64,000 bases of DNA from positions 1 to 64,000 of the forward strand of contig JBBHKE010000539.1 in the NCBI GenBank assembly GCA_037447655.1, given 5' to 3'. Shown one piece after another: positions 21,172-32,370 of this stretch; the first letter of the stretch is position 1, and the number at the start of each line of letters is the position of its first letter. Both the position numbers and the translations under genes were made by a program. This DNA is from Zygnema cylindricum (Eukaryota; Streptophyta; Zygnematophyceae; Zygnematales; Zygnemataceae). Under the pieces are notes generated by a model. It was not told where the DNA came from. It saw nothing but the letters and a program-made list of their open reading frames with translations, and did no database searches.

Positions 21172-22353
21172 TAGTGTTGTGTATCGGTAAGGATTTGCCG
21201 ATAACCGATATGGACCTTTTTCCGGGTACCCGATAATCGATATATTGGTACGATACATCGTTATCGGTGTTATCACCGATAAATAACCGATATTTATCGG
21301 TATTTATCGGCGATAACATTGATATCTATATTTATCGGCGATATGTGTACGGACCGTATAGATAAATGTTCGGCCAGTACACTCTACTGTACGTCATATT
21401 CCCCGGACGCGCCGCGAACCCCCTTTCCCTGCGATTTTGGTAAAAAATCGTGATTTTTCCTTTACTATTTATTATTTAAGGGGGTTTTACTTGGGTTCCA
21501 CGCTCCCACACCCTTCATCAATGTCCTTTTAACTGTTAGTTACGCCCATACATGTATAATTCGTACGGATTTGGACTTTTATGTGAAAATTATGTAATAT
21601 TCGTCGATTTCATACTGTTTGTAAAATTCGTATAGATTTCTCTTTACCAACATGTACGAAAATGTACGAAAAGCGAAATTCAATAAAATCCTTAAATAAT
21701 GTTTAAAATTACGTACAACTAACATAAATGTACAAAATTATACGGAAAATGTACCCTACAAACCTAATAATACGACAAATCTTTGTCAACCGTACTAAAA
21801 TATATAGGAACGTACGGCAATGTACCCTATAAACCCTAAACCCCCCCTTATAATAACCCTAAGTATTATGTATATGTAAAAACATTGCACGTAAATATAC
21901 GAAAAAATGTAGCGCAACAGTACTAAAATATACAAAACTTACGGCAATGTACCCTCCAAGCCCTACAATTAATATCCCTAACTATTACGGAAAATACGGC
22001 CACTGTACGTACATATATGAAAAGTGTGCGGCAGTTATATTGAAATATACGGAATTTAAGGACATGTACTGTAAAACCCTAAAAGTAATTTATATAACCC
22101 TAGAAAGTACGAACATATACGCACACAGTATATGTGTGTACGAAAAATGTACGGGTGCAATGGAAGCTAATTTATTACGCAAATTCAATAATACAATAAA
22201 GTATGTTATAGAGTACTATTATATACATACTATATTTTTTTTAAGTTATTGCCGATATGGAATTTGTTGGTCGTCACCTCTGACCGTTCGATAACCGATA
22301 ACTCTCGGTCTCGGTGTTATCGCGATAATTTTTTTACCGATACACAATACTAC
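21172..22353. mobile_element. hAT-like MITE, family D copy 2 (1.2 kb)
   Basis: Ends are inverted copies: TAGTGTTGTGTATCGGTAA at the left and TTACCGATACACAATACTA at the right. The first bases fit the TA-G-NG start common in hAT elements. The subtermini hold many TATCGG and TATCGCGATAA half-palindromes. The interior is AT-rich with repeated GTACG and ACCCTA motifs and no coding sequence I recognise. No clean 8-bp target duplication is visible in the microsatellite flanks. Confidence 0.65.
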
Positions 22354-22374
22354 TATTTTTAAATGTCTGCCATC

Positions 22375-22375
<1 letters not shown>

Positions 22376-22421
<46 letters not shown>

Positions 22422-22500
22422 GTGTCTATAAATATGCATATTTATATGTATATATACACATATATATACATATACATATATATACACATACATATATATG
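22376..22500. repeat. TA microsatellite
   Basis: About 20 TA units, then mixed TATACA units, directly before foldback element E. Confidence 0.9.
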
Positions 22501-23632
22501 GGGAATTGATCTTGATTGCGACTGTTTTGGTTGCGCACAGTCACTTACTTCATTTTGTCAAAAAATGTACGTTTGAAGTACATATCGATACAAATAAAGT
22601 AATGTTGAGTAGAAATTTGACGGTCAATCTGTTGAACATCTTTGACTTTCATAACATTGTTTCAACCGCTTAAAATTTTGCCGCGTTTGCGAACGTCGAC
22701 CGTCATAATAAAATTAGCAATTCACACGGCCGGCGAGCGTTTACGGTACCAAAACTGCGGCGACCACATGTAAATAAAATGGTTGCAGACAGTCACTTTT
22801 TGTCGTTACCTGAGCTCCACGGTGTGAGCACTTAGCCGCAAAATTGAAATTTAATCGTCTAAACGTTACCTTGAACTTATACGCAAAATGAAACGAAGCT
22901 TCTTTAAAATGAAGTACTATAAGTTTTGTACGAAAATATTAATACGCACGAAACGAAAATAAATTTTGTAGACTATTATAAAACGATCCGGCGTAAAAAT
23001 ATCAATTGAAATTAAATTAAAAAAATGTGCGTCGTCACGCGCGACGAAATCAAGCCACACTATTTACGAATCAACATAGTTTAAATACTATAAGTCTCGT
23101 ACGAAAATATTAGAACGCATGAAACGAAATAAACTTTGTAGACTATAATAAAACGAACCGGCGTAAAAATATAAATATAAATTAAATTAAAAAATACGCA
23201 TCGTCACGCGCGACGAAATCGAGCCACACTATTTACGTTTCGTTTCATTTTGCGTCTAAGTTCAATGTAACGCTTAGACGATTAAATTTCAATTTTGTGG
23301 CTAAGTGCTCACACCGTGGAGCTCGGGTAACGACAAAAAGTTATTGTTTGCAACCATTTTATTTACATGTGGTCGCAGTTTTGTTACCGTAAACGCTCGC
23401 CGGCCGTTTGAATTGCTAATTTTATTATGTCGGTCGACGTTCGCAAGCGCGGCAAAATTTTAAGCGGTTGAAACAATGTTATGAAAGTCAAAGATGTTAA
23501 ACCGATTGACCGTCAAATTTATACTCAACATTACTTTATTTGTAGCGATATGTACCTCAAACGTACATTTTTTGACAAAATGATGTAAGTGACTGTGCGC
23601 AACCAAAACAGTCACTGTCATGATCAATTCCC
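22501..23632. mobile_element. Long-TIR foldback element E
   Basis: The left arm (22501-22898) and right arm (23236-23632) are inverted copies of about 398 bp, starting GGGAATTGATC and sharing GACTGTTTTGGTTGCGCAC. The centre holds two direct copies of a roughly 155-bp unit (22912-23069 and 23084-23236), with the shared core CGTCACGCGCGACGAAATC. No transposase is seen. It lies in a TA-rich microsatellite present on both sides. The long TIRs recall Mutator/MULE or Foldback elements, but I cannot read a target duplication in the TA flanks. Confidence 0.75.
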
Positions 23633-23633
23633 T

Positions 23634-23702
23634 CAATATATATATGTTTATATATATATATACACATATATATATGCATATAGACATGCATATACACATA
23701 TG
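23634..23702. repeat. TA/CATA-rich microsatellite
   Basis: TATATA and CATATA units after element E, matching the tract on its other side. Confidence 0.85.
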
Positions 23703-25604
23703 GTCATTGGCATAACTTTGAAAAAGTATGAAAACCAGCGAAATTAAAAAACCCTAAAATACCCTAATTTCGTAAGATTGTATCTGAATTCTGTGATCAA
23801 TGTCCAACCGTTTCAAACAATGTAAAGCTACAACACAGGGGCATTGAAAACCGTACTTTTTAAGATCCATAATTTTACCGCCGATTCGCCAACCTGGAAG
23901 TACAGTTTTGAGATTATCAATTTTTACGAAAAAAACTGACATTGAACAAAACCTAAGTTTCATAGCTTCCTTTTTTTATTTGTGACTGTTTGGAATGACA
24001 CATTGAAATTTTTGTTTTTTTCCGAAAAAAGAATGGAAACGCTAAAAATTTGTGCCCATATAATACGATGATAAAAGCCCTTGGGTATCCTACAAAGTAT
24101 AAACCCTAAAACTCCTTAAAATTTTATTTGAAACCCTACAACGCCCTGAAATGCCATCATAAAAGCTAAAAACAGAAGATAAAGACAAATTCGGAATGTT
24201 GACAATTTTTTTCACAAAAAGCATGCTGTGACGTAAATTTTAGTCTTTCCATAAAGTACAAATATCGAAAATACCAAAAGCTGGCAATATCTTGTACAGT
24301 TGTACCTCAAATTCGCTCATATCGATCCCTTATGTACGGATTTCCGCTGCTGTACGGATAGCCTATCAAAATATGGCGTCAGCATATCGGCATGATATAC
24401 AGCACGACAGTGCTTCTCGCTATTCGAGAAAATCCGGTCACGAATTATTTTGGCCGAGAATCAAAAAATAGTATTCATAAGTTATTTAATGAAGGGAAAT
24501 TTCAAATTTCAAATTTCAAATTTACTCTGCCACGTCTCCGTGAGCAATACTAATGTAAACAACTAAATATGTAAATAATGTATAGTCCAATTTGGCAATT
24601 TCGCATCAACTCTAAAATATCCTTTAACGCCAATAACGATGGACAAGTGAACATATTTCAAACCTTGTGTGCGTATAATACGGAGGAACATGCGGTTTTT
24701 TTGTCTTTTCGACGTACGGTTCATTCCATGGACCCTATCGCGTCATTCTGCCTGTGACTCGCCTTTGGACCAAAAATTACAGTACCCTGATGGAGTCAAG
24801 TCCCTACAAAATTTGATTTGTCGGCTTGTGTTTGTCTTGTTAAGCCACGCTCAGCTATTTCGATTGGTTGTTTTTTGACAGAGCTTTCACACGTTTTTGT
24901 CGGCTGGGCGTGGAGCTTAGCTCGTGCTACTCTCGTCTACAAGCGTACAAACAGGCGTACAATATAGTCGAACGTACGATTGGCCACAAGAAAACAACCT
25001 GATATGGCTGGATTCCGTACATCTTCTTAGCGCATTTGATAAATGTCGGTGCGCCTTCCACTCTAAGCAGCGGCAATTTGACCTAACTGGCCACTGCCCT
25101 AAGGTCCAAATCAGTACGGCTTCATTGTACAAATGTATGGGGAGGTGAGCTCTTGCTCCCTAAAATCCAAACAAAAATGCTGCCGACAAGAACACCCATT
25201 CGTGCGAGATGTGTGGACATATCGCCAGGTATTATCGGTGAACAAATAGTCATACATGGTACGAAATTAGGTACTTTTTGTCTTTACTGCATATCGTGAT
25301 CACGTTGTCTCTACAAAAGCAGAATAATAATAGTCGACTTTGAGTACGGCCGTTCCTCCATCATGAGCTGCAAAGAGATTTTAGGGTTTTCCTGGCGGGA
25401 AATTCGTCTAATTTGTCGTCACGTCGCGCCAAAGAGAAATAACCGTTGAAGGACGTAACGAATTTTGGATTCTTCCAGAAAAAAGTTAACGTCAAAGATT
25501 TTCCAGGTGTACGATCTGGATGTTAGTTTCGAGTGAACGTTCGTCAAAGGATTCGCACGTGTACAATCTGAATGTAGTATTTGTACAAGCGTACTATCTC
25601 ACAC
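23703..25604. other. Intergenic, no gene recognised
   Basis: Contains short telomere-like AAACCCTAAAA fragments, a triple AAATTTC tandem near 24496-24522 and GTACG-rich text. Frames reach about 75 codons with no recognisable motif. Confidence 0.5.
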
Positions 25605-26231
25605 TACAACGCGAATCGTAATTACTAATTAGACTAAATAACGCTTAATCGGTCGCCCTAAATTTCGACTCTAAAACCTTAAATAGAGTAAATGATTCTA
25701 ATTTTTTCATTATGCTATTTAAGGTAAAGTTTAATTAGCGTAAAAAATATAATGTAGGTTCGTTTGAAATAGTGCGGAGTACGGACGACGTCCGACAGAG
25801 AAAATTTGTACTTTTATAAGTAATAAGGTACAAATAATGATTTAATAATATCGCACTAACACGTGAAATCACACTAAACAAAAAATCAATCACATCGAAA
25901 AAAAGTCGTTCGCATAACTCTCGTCTGTCGACAGCATCGTCGTCAGTGTGAACATTAACTGACATTGAGCGCGACAAATAGTAGTAACGTCATAATGACG
26001 TCAAAACTATACAGACTGACAGATTTTGTACATCTAAGTAATTTAGTGTTCATAATTTCAGCTCGGATAATTATTGCCGACATAACCCAATATAGAGGAC
26101 TTAAATAAATTAAAGTAAACTTCCTCTGTGAAAAAGTTATATAAAATATATTAGAGTTCATTACTCTATTTGCTTTTTTTTTGTTTTTATACTCTAATTT
26201 TTTCATTGCTCTAATTACGATTCGCGGTGTA
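25605..26231. mobile_element. TA-type MITE related to family B (627 bp)
   Basis: Ends read TACAACGCGAATCGTAATTA and, inverted, TAATTACGATTCGCGGTGTA. They resemble the family B ends but have a different interior. No transposase is visible. Confidence 0.6.
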
Positions 26232-26634
26232 CCGACAAAATTTAAAATAGCATAAAAACAAGGAAAAAAGCGCGACAAACCCCGAAGGCCAATGGAAGGC
26301 AAGGGGGAGCGTGACAAAATATCCTTCGGCAAAGATGTTTCGTGGTGGCCGTTAGATTTGCATCCACCCTGCCCGAAGTCACCAGATCCCACGCGTGTGT
26401 AAGATCGTCACCAGCTTTGCGGATGTAAAAACAAAATAAGTTATACAGTCATTCTTTACCGTTATATTCTTGGAGAATCTCGCTGAACTTTCAGTAAACA
26501 TGTTAAAAAAAAACATAAAATAATAGTAAAAATGGAACGTAAACGTACGAATGTGGGTACATTACCCCGTGAATTCCAATTGTTGTTAGTAACACTATAG
26601 CCATAAAGTACGACACTTGGACCTAAGAGAATAA
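26232..26634. other. Intergenic, no gene recognised
   Basis: Short spacer between two TIR elements. No gene or RNA recognised. Confidence 0.5.
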
Positions 26635-27424
26635 GGGTATGTCCCCATGTAAATAAGTAAGGGTTTTTTTATGTCGTTTTCCTGTAAAACTTAGTGCCGT
26701 ACTGCCTAAGTTCCAACCGTATGAAAGAATTGCAAATGTGTAGAGTACAATTTGCGTCATCCTCGAACTTAGAATGCACGAAAATTTGTCATCTTCCGTT
26801 TTTCGACCCACTTCGATGACAAAAAACGTCATCTTCAACCTTATCTTTAAAACACATGCGCGATGTGTTTTAAAACTAGGGATTTTATATAAACAAAAAA
26901 GAACATATATTCGCACATGCCGTAATTTTCGAAAAATTTCATATGATTTCTTAGGACAAAGAAAAGTACAAAATTCGCTATGCTTTGGCCGTTTGCGTTC
27001 AATACGACAAAGAGAAGCACACAATTTGTTTGATTTTGTCCGTTTTCTTTCAGTACGGTTTTTTTTTGTAGGGGTCTCGAAATTCTAATGCCATTTCACG
27101 TCGACTGGACAGGCGACGCGAAGGCAAAGCGCATCTTCTTCAACCGTGAAACGACACAGGCTGGAATGCGGTACGTCTTAGGGCTGGAATACGAAATGTC
27201 ACGGTAAGACATGCGACGTCACAAACAATTCCAAAAAATAATGTGCGACAACACAGATCGTAGACGTTGACAACCGTCACAGGTATTCTCGACGTATATA
27301 ATCGTCACAAACTAAAGTTACGATTACGTTCTTGCACATATGGACATATGAAAACCGGATCCGGCGGATCCGCGCTAAAATACAAAGTAAGTTCGCTAAG
27401 TTACAAGTACATGGGGACATACCC
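26635..27424. mobile_element. PIF/Harbinger-like MITE, family A, complete copy (790 bp)
   Basis: The TIR GGGTATGTCCCCATGTA pairs with TACATGGGGACATACCC, and TAA flanks both sides (26632-26634 and 27425-27427). This three-base TWA target and G-rich TIR fit PIF/Harbinger. The same sequence occurs at 1-243 and inverted at 48251-48952. Frames in it are conserved only as repeat sequence, and no DDE transposase is seen. Confidence 0.85.
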
Positions 27425-27451
27425 TAAATAATACAAATTTTTCATGTACGC

Positions 27452-27672
27452 TACACCGAGAATTGCTACTAGCATTATTGTTTTCTCTGCCACTTAACAC
27501 ATCTTTTATCCGTACACACATGTCAGTTTGTGGATCTGACGGTTGCGATTGAAAGGTAAAATTCTCAGCTTTTGATTGGCGGTCTCAAAGTGAAGATCGG
27601 ACAATGATGTACGGAGAAAATATATTTAAAGTGGCGGAAAAAACATTAACACTAATAACGATACACGGTGTA
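27452..27672. mobile_element. Short TA-type MITE (221 bp)
   Basis: Ends TACACCGAGAATTGCT and, inverted, ACGATACACGGTGTA, with a CTAATAACG-type subterminus on the right and CTAGCATTATTG on the left. It is a relative of family B. The right terminus is stronger than the left. Confidence 0.5.
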
Positions 27673-27983
27673 CTATATGTATTGTTTAACTAGTGCCAAC
27701 CACTCTAGTTCAATAGTTTTTTAAATATTGCGATGTATGACTACAATCTAGAATCGGTACACTTTAGGCTTCAGCATAATACTACGGTAGAAGCTTAAGA
27801 ATGTTTTAAATGTTTTGTTATTATTGTTTCCATTTAGTTTTAGGCTTACGTGGCGTCATAGATGTCCTATGCGCACAAAACGCACGGAGTAAACTAACGA
27901 ATAGTACGTAGAGTGCGCATAAAACAATTTCAAACTTTTACTTTTAGATACAGAAACCGTACGATATTTGATTATGCACAAGC
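27673..27983. other. Intergenic, no gene recognised
   Basis: A spacer between two MITEs with only short frames. Confidence 0.5.
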
Positions 27984-28522
27984 TACACCGCCAATCGTTA
28001 TTAGCGTTGTGTACACTAATTCCGTCCCGCTTTTTTTTTATTATTCTCCATTAGCGTAGTTCATTTTTTTTTTCTTTATAATATTTAAGGTTATTTTCAG
28101 TACGTTGTCTCTTAAATAGAGTGATGTACGGTCACTGTTTGACCGTACGTAAATGTCCCTTTTTAAGTTAAAAAGTACAATAAATTAGTTTTAGTAACCG
28201 CGGACACATGAGAATGTGCGTTCTAAAAAGGAAAAAAACCAGGTCGTAAAAAATCCCGCTCGCACATATTCGTCCGACAGCCGCGTTTTGACCGTGTGAA
28301 TGTGCGATTTGTGTACAATTTGTCAGATTTTGTACGGAGACCTATATTAGTGTAAGCATGTTTGCGGCCGACATTTTTTTTCTCAAAGATCCAAATTACC
28401 ATAACCAAACAATTAGAATGTATGATTTTTTCCAAATTTTTCAAATTCTTAAATAGTGTACACCAGGTTAATTATTTTTATACGCTAAAAAAACTTAAAC
28501 GTTAATAACGATTGGCGGTGTA
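27984..28522 (-). mobile_element. MITE family B copy 2 (539 bp)
   Basis: It has the same TACACCGCCAATCGTTATTA termini as B1, and its interior matches B1 and B3 in reverse orientation. Flanks read CTA...TAG, consistent with a duplicated TA. Confidence 0.8.
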
Positions 28523-28758
28523 GAATACCCAATGTCCGACGCTGGATGTACGGAAACGTCCGTAAAGCGTGTAGAAGCTCCACATCACGCTCGACGAATC
28601 ATAGATACCCTAACAACATCTTTATTTGCTACTGGCCAAAATTCGTACGGATAGTAAATGAAGGATCTTTTCTTGGTTCGTATGCACTCCAGCTTCTTCG
28701 GACACGTGGACGAGATTTAAGTGAAAATGCATCACGGTGTTCGCACTATTTCAAGTTA

Positions 28759-29555
28759 GGGTGATCTTCCATCAGGCGAAAAAAGGGGTTGTTTATTGGA
28801 GAAAGTACCGTTCTGTACTAGGCCGTATTGTTTTTTTTTTTTTTTTACAAAAGATGTTTACTAAAAATTCGTAGAGATTCTCCAGAATTCTTGGAGAAAA
28901 CTACCACCGTCCAATTTTCAATTTTCGACGCAAACGCTTCTTGTTTCTACTACGTAGCTAGTCTCCTTCGACTGTCTTCGGGAGGAGAGTTTGTGATTAC
29001 TGGACGCGTTTTTTTTTGTCCACTTGTAAAGTCAGAGTCGATCCACGACAGACGTGAAGCAATAAACTTACATGTGGCAATTGGAGTGTACCGTGTGACA
29101 TAAATGCCAGCCTGTTCGACGACAAAAAAATCTTGGTTGTATGTTCGACGACAAAAAAAACTTGATTGTAAGACATCCTGTGACGTCTCCTTCATAAATG
29201 TGCGATACAGCGATTCACGTACAAATGGTACATCCTTGGACATTTGTACAAACTTTAATTTTTGCAACGGTTTTCGTGGCCGTTGATACCACAACAACCA
29301 TAAGAACGTTCAGATTGTACATTAGCGTGACACTACTAGATATTTTAATCGGCATCCGCCCGTACACATACGCAACTGCGATTTTGTCCTTTTGGAAATG
29401 ATGATTACTCTCGTGCGGCTTAGCAGGTCCTACGTGGTACCAGTTGCAATATAACACCTCATTCACTGGCACGACCTGATGGAAGGGTGTTACAAATATT
29501 ACTGCCAGTAAACGTGTTCGTACAATTACTGGGAACGCCTGATGGAAGGTTACCC
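28759..29555. mobile_element. PIF/Harbinger-like MITE, family G copy 1 (797 bp)
   Basis: The TIR GGGTGATCTTCCATCAGGC pairs with GCCTGATGGAAGGTTACCC, flanked by TTA on both sides (28756-28758 and 29556-29558). Its termini resemble those at 286-2078. A second TGATGGAAGGGTG motif near 29479 is a subterminal repeat. No transposase seen. Confidence 0.8.
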
Positions 29556-30067
29556 TTAGTGGAATCTTTTTACCAGCTACGACAGTTGCCGTTGGATCAA
29601 TTGTATTTTTTGGATTTTCGGGTTTTCCAGGGTTTTAGTACGAAGATATTCACTGTACGTATCAGTTGCGAGAAGGTGCGCTTAAACTTTGAAGAAAAGA
29701 AGAAGGAAACGACAAATGACGTGGATGCGAAGCGGATATGGGCTTATAGCACGCATTCAGATGACTGTACTGTACCATCGTACGGTAAATAACTTGTTAG
29801 CAATTTCATCAATTTTTAAATTTTCACACTTCGAATGATGTTAAACGTACTTTACAAACGTGGCGGTTTTGGTACACGCTCGGCAGTTAAGGATCGTACG
29901 AAAAAACTCTCTTTGTCACGTGCGGCAATATCGCGGCATTTAAAGTGATTATCAATGCTCTGAATCATATTTTTCCGTACACTGCGTGACAGTACATGAC
30001 TAGGATTCCAATGGTACGATATGTACGCTGGTAGATGGAGCCAATTAGAGTGAAAACATCAAAATAC
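29556..30067. other. Intergenic, no gene recognised
   Basis: Between families G and D; only short frames. Confidence 0.5.
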
Positions 30068-30964
30068 TAGTGTTGTGTATCGGTAAAAAACTTATCGCGA
30101 TAACACCGATACCGATAGTTATCGGTTATCGAACGGTCAGAGGTTCCGATACATCGGTCCAGGACCAACGAATTCCATATCGGCGATAACTTAAAATATA
30201 TATAGTATGCATACAATATTACTTTATAACATAATGTATTAGTTTATTGATTTTATGTAGGCTTGGCATGCCACGTATAGAAATCTGATCCGTTACGGTT
30301 TAACTGCAATTTCTTACTGAAAACGCGACACATTAACGTTGGCCGGTTAACTGAACAAAAAATTTACACCGTCGTACGGAAATTTACTAAAAAACTGGTG
30401 AACATGGAACTGGAAAAAAAGGGCGGACACGAAAGTACAACGGACGCAAAATAGCATTTCTGCGCGCCGCCTGAATCGAACGGACGACTTGGAATGAGAA
30501 AACACGAGCGGACGGGCCAGCGTGAGCGTCGGCATCCCGGAATGGCTCTTTTGGCAACTTTTGCCAAAACAGTCGACAGATTAACGCGTGGCAGGTCCCC
30601 GATGGATTTAAAGGAATCAAGGGACAAAGCCATATCATCGGATGTGAAAGGTACATCGTTTTTATTGGACCCGTATCAAAATCGTACAGATTTCATGGCG
30701 GCTACGGTACTTTTTATGCTTGTACACGTCCGGAGAATAAGAGGTATAGTTGAGTGTACAGACCGTACATTTATATGTACGGTCCGTACAGTTATCGCCG
30801 ATAATTATTGTTATCGGCATTATCGCCGATAAGTACCCGATATTATCGGCTACTTATCGGCGATAAGACCGATGTCGATATATCGTACCAATATATCGAT
30901 TATCGGATACCCGAAAAAAGGCTCATATCGGTTATCGGCAAATCCTTACCGATACACAACACTA
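30068..30964. mobile_element. hAT-like MITE, family D copy 1 (897 bp)
   Basis: Perfect TIRs TAGTGTTGTGTATCGGTAA and TTACCGATACACAACACTA. The subtermini are dense in ATCGG, TTATCGCGATAA and TTATCGGCGATAA. The interior has GC-richer text without a recognisable protein. The 8-bp flanks CAAAATAC and ACAAAAAC are similar but not equal, so a target duplication is not proven. Confidence 0.75.
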
Positions 30965-31025
30965 ACAAAAACGACAGGCCCTTGGCAACCAAAGGGCAAA
31001 GCACCGTGTCCCCCGCGCGCTACAC

Positions 31026-31568
31026 TACACCGCCAATCGTTATTAGGGTGGGAGTTTGATTAGCGTATAATAATAATTACAGTGGTGTACGTTATTTAAG
31101 AATTTGAAAATTTTGGAAAAAATCATACATTCTAATTGTTTGATTATGGTAATTTGGATCTTTGAAAAAAAAAATGTCGGTCACAAACATGCTTACACTA
31201 ATATAGGTCTCCGTACAAAATCTGACAAATCGTACACAAATCGTACATTCACACGGTTGAAACGCGGCTGTCGGACGAATATGTGGGAGCGGGATTTTTT
31301 ACGACCTGGTTTTTTTCCTTTTTAGAACGCAGATTCTCATGCGTCTGCGGTTACTAAAACTAATTTATTGTAATTTTTACTTAAAAAGGTACATTTATGT
31401 ACGGTCTGACACTGACCGTACACAACTCTATTTAAGAGACAACGCACTGAAAATAACCCTAAATAGAATAAAGAAAAAAATAGAATGAACTACACTAATG
31501 GAGAATAAAAAAATAAAAAAACCGGGATGGAATTAGTGTACACAACGCTAATAACGATTGGCGGTGTA
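31026..31568 (+). mobile_element. MITE family B copy 3 (543 bp)
   Basis: Termini TACACCGCCAATCGTTATTA and inverse. The interior matches B1 in the same orientation and B2 in reverse. Flanks CTA...TAG fit a TA duplication. Confidence 0.8.
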
Positions 31569-32370
31569 GTTGTTGATACTAATTAATAAGTCCTTTCATC
31601 TCCATCTTTATCATTGCATTTCCGTTGTAAAAGCTAATCCACCATATTGACACACATACAATAACAATGTGCGGAAATTCAGTGCGAGTCAGTGCGTATT
31701 TTTGTTATATTATATATTTAGAACTTTAGAAGCATTTTCGCAGGTATTTTACCGGAAGTTGTTTCCACTTTCTAGTACTGTACAGTACAGTACAGTACAG
31801 TACAGTAAATTATAGAACAGAATTACAGAACTATACTGTTATGTACAGTACTGTACTGTACAGTACAGGTACAGTACAGTACTGTACTGTAGTGAATTCC
31901 CGCACTATGTTTTCCGCACTAAACACTGAAAATTCGCATGTTTTTTTCACACTAAAAAGTAAATTACAGTACAGTAGAATACAGTCGCATTGTTTCCTGG
32001 ATTGCCAGGAGTTCCAAGCCTCAAAAGTTTTGAAGTTTAATTTTGAATTCATTGCAATTCATTAGTATTTGTGAAATGGGAACTTAAAACATGCTCAAGA
32101 TTTTCTTACCATTCTCCTCTCCTTGGCCCTTTCTTCTTTTTCTTGCAATGTCTTGTTGACTTCCATGATTTAAGAAAAGGAGCAACTTTTTTCACAACCG
32201 AAGCTTCGCTTTCTTTCCATGAATTGTCGTTTTTGAACATTTTTATTTTTGAAGGAACTGAGACTTTAAGAGTGGAGAAAATTGCTGGCAGTTATCTTTC
32301 AATAGAGTAAGCTGATATTGCTGTGATATTTGGAAGCAAATAAAAACATCTATACGGAGTACTGAGATTT
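31569..32370 (+). promoter_or_regulatory. Presumed CBP80 5' region with GTACTGTAC repeats
   Basis: Two clusters of the self-complementary motif GTACAGTAC/GTACTGTAC lie at 31774-31806 and 31842-31893. They are followed by CCGCACT motifs at about 31900-31920. The same pair of signals recurs between the pseudouridine synthase and SR45 at 54665-54842. I infer a promoter role from position only. No TATA box is obvious. Confidence 0.4.

Noticed and set aside
21034-21319. Tyr/Ile/Cys-rich frames over microsatellites
   Set aside because: Translations of TATACA repeats.
23703-24180. AAACCCTAAAA fragments as interstitial telomere repeat
   Set aside because: Only isolated single units, not a tandem array.
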